Origin: Oryzias latipes
Lineage: Eukaryota; Chordata; Actinopteri; Beloniformes; Adrianichthyidae
DNA length: 64,000 nucleotides
Reading direction: 5' to 3'
Assembly (NCBI RefSeq): GCF_002234675.1
Contig: NC_019876.2
Span: forward strand, 18,793,354 to 18,857,353
Shown here: one piece after another, positions 10,535 to 22,672 of the stretch
How positions within the stretch are numbered: the stretch's first letter is position 1
Layout of the letters: each line of letters begins with the position of its first letter
Notes under the pieces: model-generated
Database searches by the model: none
What the model was told of the DNA's origin: nothing
Seen by the model: only the letters and a program-made list of their open reading frames with translations
Translations under genes and position numbers: made by a program

Positions 10535-13500
10535 TTACTTGAAGGTGATGAGATAATCTGGATAGGCTTGGTCATCATGGAACACAACATACATGTTAGG
10601 ATTGCTCAGATTGTCCACCACGCTGTCATAACGTTCATGGGGTTGTTGAGCATTGCGTGGTGGAGGCACCTTTATGCCACTTTGGCCCTGATCGTAGACG
10701 CCAGTCAGCACCAGAGCTGCAAACATCAGCTGAGAACCGTCAGCACCTGGCTTGGAGTAAGTGCTTTGTGCTGAGTAGGAGGCATTTACAGCAAAGTAGG
10801 TTCCTTCCCCATATGCCGTTGCTGGAACATGGAACAGAAGTCACATTTGTAACTGCATTTGATTTATCCCCCATTTGCTGCTTTGAAAGTTCCAGTTTTG
10901 TGCAGGTTTTGTTAAGAGACTTGCTTTTCTATCCATTACTATTAAACCATGACATGGTTGCAAAAAAACACTGATCATTTTTTACAGTAAGAACTAGAAT
11001 CAATAACAGAATGCATGGATATAAGGACTTTTAAAGGGAGAATTACCATTTTGTCCTGCGAAGCGCCTGTTGAACCCAGTTTTCATGATGGAGTCACAGT
11101 TTTCATGTGTTGTCCCGTGAAAAAGAGTCTTTTCCCCTGCTCCTCCAAGCTTTGCATTCTTATGGGCTATGTGTTTCTTTTGTGCTTCATAGGCCCGTCG
11201 CAGATGAATGTTCTGTAAGCGCTCGATCTAACAGAAAAAATTTGGGACAAAAAGCATCTGGCAACTTAAAATTGTATCAAGAAACAAACTGTTGATTTGA
11301 AAATTATTCAGTTACATGAAAAATGTCTTGATAGTTTCCCAAGAAGCAGTTGTTAAAAGTGGGCAAACAATTATTAAGGAAAAATCAAGTATTTGAGTAA
11401 AAAAGTAAATATAAATCATCATTTTTAAACCTACATGATTGTTATGAAAACCTAAAGATATGTCACAAGGGTTGGCCAGCCTTGGCCCATATTTACATCA
11501 CCTGAGACTTTTTCATGGCATTTTATTAGTTGTTGAACATTGACAAAACATTCAAATCTGCTTACTTAATTATTTATTGAAGTGAAACAAACTGAAATGT
11601 GTATTTTCAAGACAATCAAATATTAGGGGTTGTTTATGATTTAAAAGATTATTTTAACCTAAAAGTTAAATGTAGCATATCTAATCATCTACAAACCAAG
11701 TTTATCATTAGTTATTCATTAAATTGCTGTTAAGATTTAGATTAGATCGTGTTTTTTTTTACTGTTAAATCTTGAAGACTTTATTACAAACTTTATTTTA
11801 ATGTAATTGTATGAGTAGAAGGTCAGAGTTTGATATATGCTCTTGGACAGTCACTAACCTTTTTTACAGTCTGTTTTGCAGTCCTTTTAAAAGCCTCCTT
11901 CACAACCTTGTACTCTGCAGAGGATTGCTTTAGTGGAACCGCTGTAATGGACTCATTTGCAGTCATGCTATCCCAGTATAGAGGAAAGCTAAAGTCTGAA
12001 ATTGATTAAATGAATCAGAAACAAAGGCTCACAAACAAACAAAAACTGGATTACATGTCTAAGTACAACAGCAAGGTATCAAATCATTTGCATGGCATTG
12101 TTTTTATTTTTTGTTTCTCTCACCCATTCGATTTTCAAGACGCTTCAGTTTGGTCTTCTGACCAGTTGCAGTTGCTGTCATCTCCTGCAGATTTACTTGC
12201 CATGTGACATTCTGTGCATCCACTATTCCTTCTGCTATATCCTTCTTTTCCAGATCGTAGTTCGCTACTTTTGGAAGTCTTTGCCAGATGCCGTTTTGGT
12301 CCAAGATGCACCACATTATGCGATTATACAAATCTTCCTCCTCTGTGACTCTCACCTTTATTCTCAATCTGCCTTGCAGACAGGACTGAATCATCAACAT
12401 CAACTGGTTGACTCCATCTTTCAGTCCAGTCACTGTTAGGCCACCTGATGGGTCCTCCTTCATAAATAGACCCTCAGACTCAACCAGCTGCTTAAAGGCC
12501 GTAATGTCTTCCTGGGTGAGGACCTTCATGTCTTCTTTGCTGATGGTTTGAGTGGAACACTGAGCCTCATACAGGCTCTTTAGATTTTTCATGGCAGCAT
12601 CAACTTTATCTCTACCAAGACCAATGAACTTGAAGGTGGACTGCTGACTTCCTGAACTTTTGAAAGTAAGTTTCAAATCTTTGAACTGAGGAGGTGATTG
12701 AGGTTGTACTTGATGCATCAAAGGTGCTGACACAGCTAGAGAAATAAACCACGTCAGTGAAAATCTTCAAGTAAAGGAAACACTTGAAAAATAGAGGAAG
12801 AAGTTACCTCTCTTAATAACAGAGGAAAACATCTGTGTTGCTTCCTCTTTGAACACTAGGAAAACCTTCATCCTAATCAGGACAAGATGGATGCAGGTGA
12901 GTTTGCTAAGATTCCTGGATGACGTTGCAGTTTTGATTCCACGGAGGACTGCACCTGCTACAACACCAGGGTCCAACCCTCCAGCCCCTGCACACATTTC
13001 AATCTCCATGAACTTAAAAATTGTTTTTGATTTCAAACTAAATAAAGCTCACAGACATCAATATACATACCAGCACAGATTGCAGGAATGGCCACAGATT
13101 CAAACCCAGAGTTCTCACATTGATTTATGATGTTGCCTACAAGTTTCTCAATGAGATTTGAATCTTTTTCACCACAAACATGAAAAAACGCTTTACAAGG
13201 GAAGAGCCCAGACTGGGTCACAAAAATGTCTCCACAGTTCACTTTGGCTGCATAAAAAACACACAAAATAGAAATCAGTTGTTGATATGCACTTTCTTGT
13301 TGACAGTGTGGTGTTGTTCTCCTTTCTGACCTGCTTTCAGTTCTGCCTCCACCTGCGGTCCAGCCACTGTTAGGATGTCTTTGCACACCCCCTCTAAGTG
13401 ATGAAAAGATTCATGTGATCGTAGACACCAAAGACTTTATCATTTTCAAAGAGAAACTGTGTCTCCTAGTGTACTGGAGACAATAGGACTAGTCCCACTT

Positions 13501-16500
13501 GATGCACTGCATTTTTACATACCGGTAATGGTCTTCAATAACATTTCCCTTGCAAGTGTTTTTGTATGACATTGGAATGTGTCTGCATAAATCATGCTGA
13601 TGTTGGCAACTACTAGCTGGCTTCCACATGTTTGGGGAAAACACTGCAGTCAGGAGTTTTTAGTTCAAATTCTTTAACTACAATCTGATGGGGGCCTGTT
13701 GATGCTTATGACTGATATGTGACTTTTCATTGGCACCTTAGAAAACGCGAGGGAACATTTTTGTCAGGTATCACTTTACAACTACATGTTAAAATGTGTA
13801 TTTTGCACTTTCAAAAAATATACTTTGAAATTAAACAAAAAACAGAGCAGGCAAAAGATTCAATGGAAAACTCTTGACTGTATATGAGAACTGGAATGAG
13901 TGATTCCTCCCCCATGGCGTTCCAACAGGAAGTACCCACTGACCCCAAGTAGCCAAAATCCCATAGACCTCTATAGAGAAATAAACAGCTATAATCAGTC
14001 ATTCTATTTGTCAGAACAGTCATTCTTGTTGTGAGACCTTTTCTGAACATGTTCTTGTTAATAATATTTGTCATAATACTTCTTTATTGAAAGTCATTCA
14101 AGTTATAATCTGGCCAACCTTTTGCAGCAAGTGTTTGCAGCGTTTGATTGACAGATTCTTCTGAGCCTGCTTTTAAGAGGTAGAGGTGCGGCATTCCAAC
14201 AAGCTAAGTCTGGATTGGTGAAAGTGGTTTCCATGGAAGCATTGACTTGGACCAGGTCAGACCAATCACTGCTTAATGATGAGTTCTGGTTTCAACATGG
14301 CGATGGCCGTATCGCGAAAAAATGGCGACTCAATTGATTTTATTTTGTTGGAGCCAGACACAAGTCATTTTCTGTGGGTGACACCACACTCAATGTAGTT
14401 CTCATTTGCAATCAATGAGAGAAACATAAACCTGCTCTAGATATCTTCAAATACCATTGTGAAAATTGGTGAAGTCTGTTGTGTTCACCACAACGTCTGT
14501 AGTTTCGTTGGTGATGTCCCCAAACACAAGGTGCAGTTGAACCTTTCCTCCCAAAGCCATGATGAATTCATCAAGGTCACTGGTGAGGGACTTGAATATT
14601 GCTGCAAAGAATAGCACCAGTTTGACACATTTTAAACAAGTATTCATTCTGATTAATAAACATTTTACTAAAAAGGTAAACATTTGATAGTTTACCTTTA
14701 CATTACTTATTAAGATCTTGGCAGTTTTACCTTGGTGTATTTCATAAAAGGTTATGAGATCTGATTTACCTTCACCTGCATGATTCATACTTGAGCAGAG
14801 CTTTTTGTGCACCTCATGGTAAGCCTGTCAAAGAAAACAGCAAAAGTAAACATTAGCGATTCTAAATAGTCTGTTTAAATTCTGTAGAGCACTTAAAAGT
14901 GGAACTAAAAGCAAACCTTATCAGAGTCACGATAATCAGGATGGATCACAATGTTGATGCTGTAGAGAGATCCTGAAGTTGCAGATAATCCAAACTCGTT
15001 AATCTTCTCTGTCAGCACTTTAATAGCTTCTATTTGAGGGTACTTTAGAACAATTCCATGTCCAATTATTGGTATGGCAACTGAGCCATATCCTTGCTGT
15101 ACACAGAGGTCAAAACACTTCTGCAGCCCTTTGCTTAGAGCCTACAAGTCAAAGGTGACACACAGTTGCGTTTGAAAATGGGATAATTGCAATAATCATA
15201 TTTGAACAAAAAGATTAATAATAACACACGTTATTGATTGCAAAAAAACAAATGTGTTTTGTGGAAAAAGGAAATTTGTCATCTAGAAAATATGTTTGTC
15301 TTATATGTTCAGATAATAATGATAACCATCCAGACTGACAAAGAGTGTTGTTTTTGACTGTTTATAATGAACTTCCTAGAAGGTTCATTGGCAGCTCCCT
15401 GCTATCAGCTGTAACTTCCTGCTTAATTTCTATGCAATTTGCCTGAACACTGAAGGAAAATTTTCTCTATTTTACCTGCTTATACTAAGATTACCTCCAA
15501 CAGCTGTTTGTGATTAAGCCTTGTACTATTAAAGCAACTATGCAGCAATGATCTAAATTAAAATTCACTGTTTTTTTTCTTTCCATTAATGTTCAGTAAT
15601 TTTCTGTACTGAAAATTACTCTTCAGCTGAATAAATGGAAGCTCAGTCCCTCTAATATGCATCAGTCTGAGCTTCACTGTTTAACATTTGAGTACTTTCA
15701 AGACCCACTCCAACGAAAATTGTGTTTTTGGTGTTTTTAACATGTTCTTGTGGCATTTTTCTCATGATGGAGGACAGAAAATTAAGCTTGTTTATTTATT
15801 AAAAAATAGTGGTGAATTAGGAGCAGACGAAAAATGCAGTTGTAAAAAGTGTAACGCCCAGAACTCAGAGGAGAATTTCTGACAAACTACTGCTGCCCTG
15901 CAGAAACTATGTCAAAAATTCACAGGTTTTTGGGGGGGTTTTGGCTAAATTTTTGGCACAATCATAATTTAAAAACCACTAAGAACAGTATCAAAATAGA
16001 TAAAAAGATGACCAAGTGCTACTTTAATGCTTTTCATATTTCAATTACTGTAAATAGATAGATACTTTATTGATCCCGTGGGAAATTACATGGGAGGCCA
16101 CTGCTCCACACACTCATCAGACAACTCACAAAGATTAAAACAAACATTTAAAAGAATAAATAAATGAATGAATGAATGAATGAATGAATGAATGAATGAA
16201 TGAATGAATGAATGAATGAATGAATGAATGAATGAATGAATAATTAAATAAATAAAAAACAAATAAATAAATAAATAAAAAAGGAATAGAAAAGAGAATA
16301 GTTAAAAAAGGGTAAACAAGAATGGCAGTGTTAACCAGGTAAATGGAATTCTCCATTCTCCCTAATATTATTTTGAGAGGTTTTTCTCTTTATGATTGAA
16401 ATTCACCTGTACACTTTGTCCTCCAACTCCATCCCAAGGCAAGCACTCTATGAAGAAGATCTTGGAGCATCCCAGAGATGGAGGTCCAGGAACCTGAAGA

Positions 16501-19500
16501 ACGTCTCCAGGGTGGAGAACAGAGGTTGCTGCTGCTGAGAACTGAGATTGAAGCGTGCTGCCCGCTTTTCTAAGCAGGGATTTACTGATATTATTTGACG
16601 TCAGCTGATTCGCAACCATGGGAGCCACAATGACATTCACCTGTGACAAAAATGAGAATGTGTGTGAACACAAGTGTTGCAATTTGCCAACGATGTTCAG
16701 CAAGGTAAAAGAAAATGACCCAAACCTGTTCATCCTCCAGACAGCAAAGCCTGATCCTTAGATTTATTTTGTTGGCTGTGGGACTTCCAACGAAGCTCCT
16801 GCTCTGTCTGTTATGGGATGGTCTGTGTGATGTCACATTTGTAGTGCTGCTGCTGCCTAGCTGTTGGGTGTTTACATTTGGGGAGCCCACTTCTTGCTGC
16901 GTCCTGATAAGGACCTCATTGGAATTCTCAACCAAATTTTTGCTAACTTTTCCATCTCCCTGGAAATAACGCAGAGCCCCTGGCCCATTTAAAACTAAAG
17001 AGTCTACTGTAAGGTTGGCTAAAACAGACTGGAGAACCTGATGTTGATCCTTGACTTGCCCCCGGGGACCAGACAGAACCACACATGGATATGGGACGTG
17101 TGAGGTCTCTAATGTGACACTGGTTATTTTCACTCCAATCCTGTTCAAAATTTCCTCAAAGCAGTCCACCAGAGTTGGATCTGGCAGTTTCAGGGTCTCC
17201 TGAGTTGGAGCTTGATTCAACTGATATTCATCAAGTAACCCTTTAAGTTTGATCACTTCTTGTCTGTAGCCAACTAGCTGCACTGTGTTTTTGTCGACAC
17301 CTGGGATGGAGCTGACCTCCACTCTGAGCTCCACAGAGTTGGCCTCATCTTTGGCCTTGTTAAAGACTTTTTTCAGCTCTGGAGTCACAGTGGCAGCTGC
17401 CGGCAGCTGAACATTGATCACAGCGATCTCTCTGAGAAGTGCTGCCTCTGCCTCCTCAAGGGAAACAGAGGACAGACTGGACAGACGCAGGTCAGAATCC
17501 AGCTCCAGGGATACAGGACTTCTAAAACTCTGCTTAAATCGAGCTTTGTACTTGGAGATGGCATTGCTGGTTTTCATGAAGGCAGACAGACATAAAGGGA
17601 GCTGAAGTCTCTTCTCCTTTATCTTTTTGACCATTTCATCCAGCTTTGCAGCTCCTGACTTTACTTTCTCATTAGGACCTTCCAAGATTACCACGTTGGC
17701 ACCTGTAGTGATTTTAACTTCTGGAGAATCAGCTTGCATTTCTCTTTTGAGCTCTTCTTCTATCAGTTGGAGGTGTTTCTCCATGATTGGTAGCTCCATG
17801 GTGGTTGAAAGGGCCTTCTCTAAAACTGAAACCTTCTCTTTCACTTCATCAGTCTCTCCCACCACCACAACATAACCTTTCTCATAGTACACTTGTATAT
17901 CATCAGTCTCATGGGAAAGGTCCTGCAGGACCTTCTTGATTAGTTTAGGTTCAAACACATGATGGCACGTATATTTCTCAGTGAGATCAATGAATATCTT
18001 ATCAACCTGATGCTCCCATTTTTCAGCTCCTCCTGGTCCCTTTGCAACATCTCCTTTCACCACTGCCTCCTCTGATTCAAAATCTAGCGTCACACTGCAG
18101 TCAATAGTAGAGAGCTGCTTCTGTAAAAACTTCAACGCTTGGGGGCAATCTCTCAGGTAAAACAGGAGGAAGGTCTCAAGTTGGAAAATTTTCTCAAGTT
18201 CTTTTGTGTTTGCTTTGGTGAATGTCTGAAAAGAAAAGTGAGCATTTTATTTAGAAATTTTTTTAACATATTTAAATGTTAGTCTGTTATAAAATTGTGT
18301 AGTTGATGCATAGCTGTGACTTGACATAACAAAATTGAAACTTAACTGTAATCATAGCTTAAGGGGATTTGGTCTTCATTTGAACATTGACCTTTTTACT
18401 CAAGATGACCTTTATTAGATAATCAATCTATTTAAGAAAAATTTTATAGTCTTCATTAAATATTTGAAACTTTTTTTGAGGAGAAGATCCACATGTATGT
18501 GTGTCAAAGGTAGAATTTTTAGGTAAAAGCTTAAAGGCAGCTACCTTAACATCTCAGGAAAAATGGCCTATTAATCAGATTTATTGTAAAAATTCTGATT
18601 CCAGGGGAAATATTTTCAAACAGTTAAGTCTGAATCCAAGCTAAGGGGTATTCAGACTACAAAATCTGGACAAAGTCAGTTTAATTTGGTCCAGATCAAG
18701 TCCTGAACCTTGCATTCAGACTGGCATCAATACAAATTGTCATAAAAGCAATTCTGTTTGAGCGACCTGTGGAACCTGAAAGACCATCAGCTACAGTATT
18801 TGGTCCATGAAGTTTTATTTCTTTGATAGAGCTTGTTCGATATGTGAAAAAGCTCATGAAGTCTTTATGCCTTTGTGGCTTAACAGAACTATGGCGGTCA
18901 GTCAGTCTGGCCACAGTGACATGTTATTGCACATTAGAGGGGTTCCGTACAGTGGCCCTGAAGTGCAGATCACACGGACAAATCACTCAATCCAAAATAC
19001 ACTCAAATTTAAGACAACTGAAAAAGCACAAGAATAAAAAAAACATGACATTTTAGAATCAAAATCAAATTCCAGAAATCTAAACATAATAATCAAAAGT
19101 TTCGAAAAACAAAAGTAAAATTTCAGAAATCAAAATGAAATGTTAAAAAACTAAACACAATAAGAAACTGGAAAATTAGGAGATTATATTGAATGATGAC
19201 GTTTGATTTTTGACCTTTGAGTTTTTCAAATGCGTTTTTGTTGTCCAAATACTAATAAAGGTTTTATGAGGAGCAGGGAACTACCTAGCTTTTCTTATTT
19301 CTGTAGAAAAATACTTAAAAAAATTAATACAAATACAAATACAAATAAAATTAATTTCCAGATATTAAAAGGAAATGTTAAACATTAAAACAAGAGGAAA
19401 CTGGAAACAGTAGGTCCTATGGGACATCTCTGAATTTTACTAAGACCGGCAAAGACGCAGCAATTTTTATACATATTCTAAAGCATTTTTAAAGCCATAT

Positions 19501-20261
19501 TAGCTTTAGTTCGGAAAAAGGTAAATTAATTGTGTGTTTTTATGTAGTTTTAAATATGGCTTTATTTTTCTTTGTTTGGTGCCTGCAGAACAAAAGAGAA
19601 AATAATAATTTTATTTCTTGTCATGTTTTCCAAACTGTTATTTAAAAAAATGCCAAGATTTTGGAAAACAAGCCAAGAAACTGTATTATTATTAAACTAT
19701 TATTAATAAATGAGTTTAATGCATTTTAAGATGTGACACAGGGACAATTTTAGGTTTCCACTAAGTCATCTGAATTCCCAAAACCCGTCTTAGCTTGTGA
19801 ATCTGTCAGTACAGTAGCTAATCTCAAACCACAGGAGGTCAAGTAGCAGCTTAACTTTCTTTAAAAAATCTATGCTCACCTGACCATGACTTGTTGATGG
19901 ATGATCTGAAGCCTGTTGGGAGCTGCTTAAGCTCACAGTCAGATGCAGTTCTCCATCAGGAAGACAGATGGTGTGAGACTTTCTTTGCAAAACCCTTTCC
20001 CGATCTTCAGAAGGAGAAAGGTCACTGCAAAGTCTAAAATCTCACAAAAATACTTTTTTTTCCTTTTTTTTGTTGCTGTCTTTGCTTACCTTCTTTTGCC
20101 CTGAAACAGATTTTATACGTATTGTCTCCAATCTTCTGTATCTCGTTACAGTCACCTCCTCCTGAATCCCTTTTTTTTTGAAAATATAGGTGGATCTTTC
20201 CTTTTTCTTTCTTGCTCAGATCCCTGGCTTCAAAAAATAAAGGATGTGGGTATTCATCCAT
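10535..20261 (-). CDS. parp14: PARP14-like mono-ADP-ribosyltransferase, two macro domains, 14 exons
   Basis: Exons from 5': 20090-20261, 19880-20040, 16726-18225, 16407-16640, 14917-15141, 14731-14824, 14455-14601, 13331-13393, 13071-13247, 12808-12987, 12124-12735, 11859-11995, 11047-11227, 10535-10821. All junctions are GT-AG and in frame, giving 1389 aa. Domains: RRM-like N-terminus (1-111); KH-like region in one 1.5-kb exon (112-611); macro domain 1 (about 605-795); macro domain 2 (about 796-984, with GDIT and AICAGAGGLDPGVV); WWE (about 1115-1190, ANYDLEK); PARP catalytic domain (1235-1389). Catalytic His (LFHGT, about 1271), Tyr (GTYFAV, about 1303) and Leu (YLITF, about 1385) form the H-Y-L triad of mono-ADP-ribosyl transferases. 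Human PARP14 has three macro domains; this copy has two. The exon 2 acceptor was chosen because it keeps the frame, but its pyrimidine tract is weak. The protein is expected in nucleus and cytoplasm, acting in interferon signalling and antiviral defence. Confidence 0.9.
13846..14430. repeat. Interspersed repeat-like insert in a PARP14-like intron
   Basis: Most of the intron between exons 7 and 8 is filled by sequence with repeat character (cctcccccatggcg ... catagacctctatag; aacatggcgatggcc ... aatggcgactc). It resembles short non-coding fish DNA elements, but I cannot define termini or a family. Confidence 0.35.
15693..16033 (+). mobile_element. Short non-autonomous element, 'CCCACTCCAA' family, copy 1
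   Basis: It begins tcaagacccactccaacgaaaa and shares its start, a middle motif (aattaggagcagac) and an end region (ctgccctgcagaaac ... aaaccactaagaac) with the copies near 47434, 51694 and (reverse) 57465. It lacks coding capacity. It lies in the intron between exons 4 and 5 of the PARP14-like gene. Confidence 0.6.
16048..16246 (-). repeat. Retroelement tail and (AATG)n microsatellite
   Basis: A short piece (gatagatactttattgatcc ... gggaaatt) typical of a widespread fish repeat is followed by A-rich sequence and about 20 uninterrupted copies of AATG at 16161-16240, then AATA repeats. The repeat supplies the apparent open frame on the minus strand (Ser-Phe-Ile-His repeats), which is not a gene. 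Confidence 0.7.
18641..19790. other. Large PARP14-like intron with AT-rich repeat-like DNA
   Basis: This is part of the intron between exons 2 and 3. About 18650-18800 has a motif block (tttggtccagatcaagtcc ... ttcagactgg) that looks like a decayed inverted-repeat element. About 19060-19400 has short near-repeats (aaatcaaaat, acaaatacaaat). I see no exon. Confidence 0.35.
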
Positions 20262-20270
20262 TTTATCAAA

Positions 20271-20280
20271 GAAAGTGAAA
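20271..20280 (+). promoter_or_regulatory. ISRE core upstream of the PARP14-like gene
   Basis: The bases gaaagtgaaa match the GAAANNGAAA interferon-stimulated response element core exactly and lie 10 bp upstream of the ATG (the gene reads to the left). Function is inferred from the motif and from the known interferon induction of PARP14. Confidence 0.6.
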
Positions 20281-20330
20281 AGAAGAGCTTTCCTTCATCT
20301 GACTGTCCGTGACAGCAACTTGCAATTTTT

Positions 20331-20346
20331 GTTTCACTTTTGTTTC
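20331..20346 (+). promoter_or_regulatory. Second ISRE-like motif upstream of the PARP14-like gene
   Basis: The sequence gtttcacttttgtttc holds two overlapping near-matches to TTTCNNTTTC, about 70 bp upstream of the start codon. With the perfect core at 20271 it makes a compact cluster of possible IRF sites. Confidence 0.5.
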
Positions 20347-20380
20347 TGTGCCACTCCTTCCTCGTCCTGTTGCCGGTAAA

Positions 20381-21410
20381 ACACACCTTAGAGTTCCTTG
20401 CAAGGAAGTGAGCTATTTGTGAATATATCTTTACATGCAGTGTAATTGTTTGAGTCTCAAATGATAATCTGAGTTAAATTAGTGTTTTAACTCAATGTTT
20501 AAATAAGATTCAGAGAAAACATGTCAGAAACACTGCGGGTGACTGTGCCTTTTTCATTGCCACCCGGCCAGCTACTAGTTATGGAACAATATTCCTGCAG
20601 AACTGTGCATGATATCAGACCTTAACAGTTTTAAATGTCAACTAAAAACATACCCTTTTTTTTCCAAATTTTACATTTTCTTTTGTCTTTCATTTTATTG
20701 TAAAGCACTTTGGTCCCCTGAGGGAGTTGTAAAGATCCATATAAGAGCTAAATAAATAAGGCTTCATTCCTTTAATGCAGAGACGCTAGTCTTATTTAGA
20801 ACATTTTCTTAGGTAATTTATTGAATTTCTGCCACTATAGATCAGATAAGACAAATACAGAATTGACATTGTACCAGCCAAAACTAAAAAGAACTGTGTA
20901 AATATTGTCATTGGAATCTGTTGGAACAGAATCTTAAAATAGCAGAATGAAAGCTTCTCAAGTTACAGAACATTACATAACTTCTACAAATTAAAACCAC
21001 CACAGAGGTTTTAATGCATGCTTTTAATTCTAGCAGGTTAGAATGATCTAGTCAGCTAGAATTAAAAGAATTATTTTTATTTTTTTATAGCACGGTCTTC
21101 CGAGCTTGGGTGTGTGTGTGTGTTTTTTTCTAAAATAAAAAAAAAGTTTTTTTATTTTAGAAATGTTTTTATGGTCTTGGGCCACCATATCTATCTGATA
21201 TGATTTACGGTATGAGCCCTCATAGACCTTGAGATCCTTCAGGCTTCATTCAGTTTTTATGGACCTCGCCAGTGGTCCATAGAGTCAGAGACTGTTCATG
21301 TTTTAAAAAGATGGCTCAAGACCTAATTTTTTAATCTGGGTTTTGGCTGAAATTAAGGAATATTCCTATTCGATAGTTATTCTTTTTTATTTTTATTTTT
21401 ACTTATTTGA
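20381..21410 (+). repeat. LINE 3'-end fragments
   Basis: About 20600-20760 ends with the text (taaagcactttgg ... gctaaataaataa) common at 3' ends of fish L2/CR1-type LINEs. About 21175-21345 resembles the C-terminal region of an L2-like reverse transcriptase (GPPYLSD near the start; KKMAQDLIF near the end). Both are short 5'-truncated pieces with broken frames. Between them is AT-rich DNA with a TG run at about 21112. Confidence 0.45.
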
Positions 21411-21416
21411 ATTGAT

Positions 21417-22667
21417 TGTTACGCCCAGGACGTTTTTCTTTGTGTGGTTTTTTGTTTTTGTGTCTTGCAAATGTCAGTGTGCAGGTGCCGGGCTGCGATT
21501 GGTGTGGTGCTCCAGCACCAGGAGTGGATTGGCTGCCTGAAGTCACACCTGGAATCACACCTGCTATAAAAGGAACCAAGAAAAAGACCAAAGGATGCTC
21601 ATTTGACATCTCCCACCTTTGCCTAAAACCAGCTATATGGAGTTTAGGGTTGTAGGAGTGGACTGCCATTTGCTTTGACTCATGGTTTTTCTCATGTTAT
21701 GTTAGGGAGGTAAGTTATTGTCTTTTGGTTTATGTTGTTTTACTAGGTAAGAGTTGGGTTCTTGTTAGGCTCGTCCATTGGGTTTTCTCTGCTCTGCATT
21801 GGTGAGTTCTGGTTGGCAGTTTTTTTTCTTGTGGTGTGAGGACATTATGGATGTTTTTCTTGGTTTTTTTGGCGGCTCCGTCGCTGGACAAACTAGATTA
21901 ATGTACAAAAGCACGTTTGATTCTTATTGCTAACAGCTTTGGCCTTGAAGTCTCTTCCAGCATCCGGAAAACTGAGATTAAGCAGCTGCTGTGCGAGGCC
22001 CTTTTGGAGAGGGGCGTCTTCTCTGCGTCACCTGTTGCTGAGGATGAGGATGGTGATGCTGTGGAGACTAAGGTGGCAGAGGTTGCTGGTGTGTTCGATG
22101 CCAGACAGAAAAAATGAATCGGGTTCTGATTATCATCCTCATATGTCCACCGAGGATCTTCAGTTGACCCTCCGCATTAAAGAAGTGCAAACCCGTCACA
22201 AAGAGCTCGAGGTACAGCATTAGAGTATGGAGTTAATTCAGTCTCAATAATCAGAAATGCACACAACCTGTTTTACAAATATTAAAGCTCTTTGAGTTAG
22301 AGAAAAGATCATGTTGCCACATCACCTCCAGGCACATCTGCCTCTCCTTTGAACGGTTTTGACATCAGTAAATATATACCATTAGTTCCCCTTATTTTGT
22401 GAATCAGAAGTTGACTCTTATTTTGGTGCTTTTGAGTGCATAGCCACTGCATTAAATTGGCCTAAGGAGTGTTGGTCTTTACTGTTGCAGTGTAAACTTG
22501 TTGGTAAAGCCCAAGAAGTCTGCTCTTTATCACTTGACCAAAGTCTAGATTATGAAGTTTTGAAGAAAACTGCAAGCTTATGAACTTGTCCCTGAAGCAT
22601 ATTGACAAAACTTTAGGAATGTAGTAAAAACTGCCAACCAGACATTTGTAGAATTTGCACGAGAAAA
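21417..22667 (+). mobile_element. Ty3/Gypsy fossil, 5' part (possible LTR and gag start)
   Basis: A TG-starting, promoter-like segment from about 21417 may be an LTR. After it, about 21920-22110 encodes a gag-like N-terminal region (LIANSFGLEVSSSIRKTEIKQLLCEALLERGVF) typical of fish Gypsy elements. The element continues at 24818 after a fold-back insertion. It is broken; no full pol is present. Confidence 0.6.
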
Positions 22668-22672
22668 GTATT

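Noticed and set aside
16161-16240. Regular repeats that could suggest a CRISPR-like array
   Set aside because: A 4-bp unit without spacers in vertebrate DNA; a plain microsatellite.
16135-16356. Open frame with Ser-Phe-Ile-His repeats
   Set aside because: It is the translation of the (AATG)n microsatellite.
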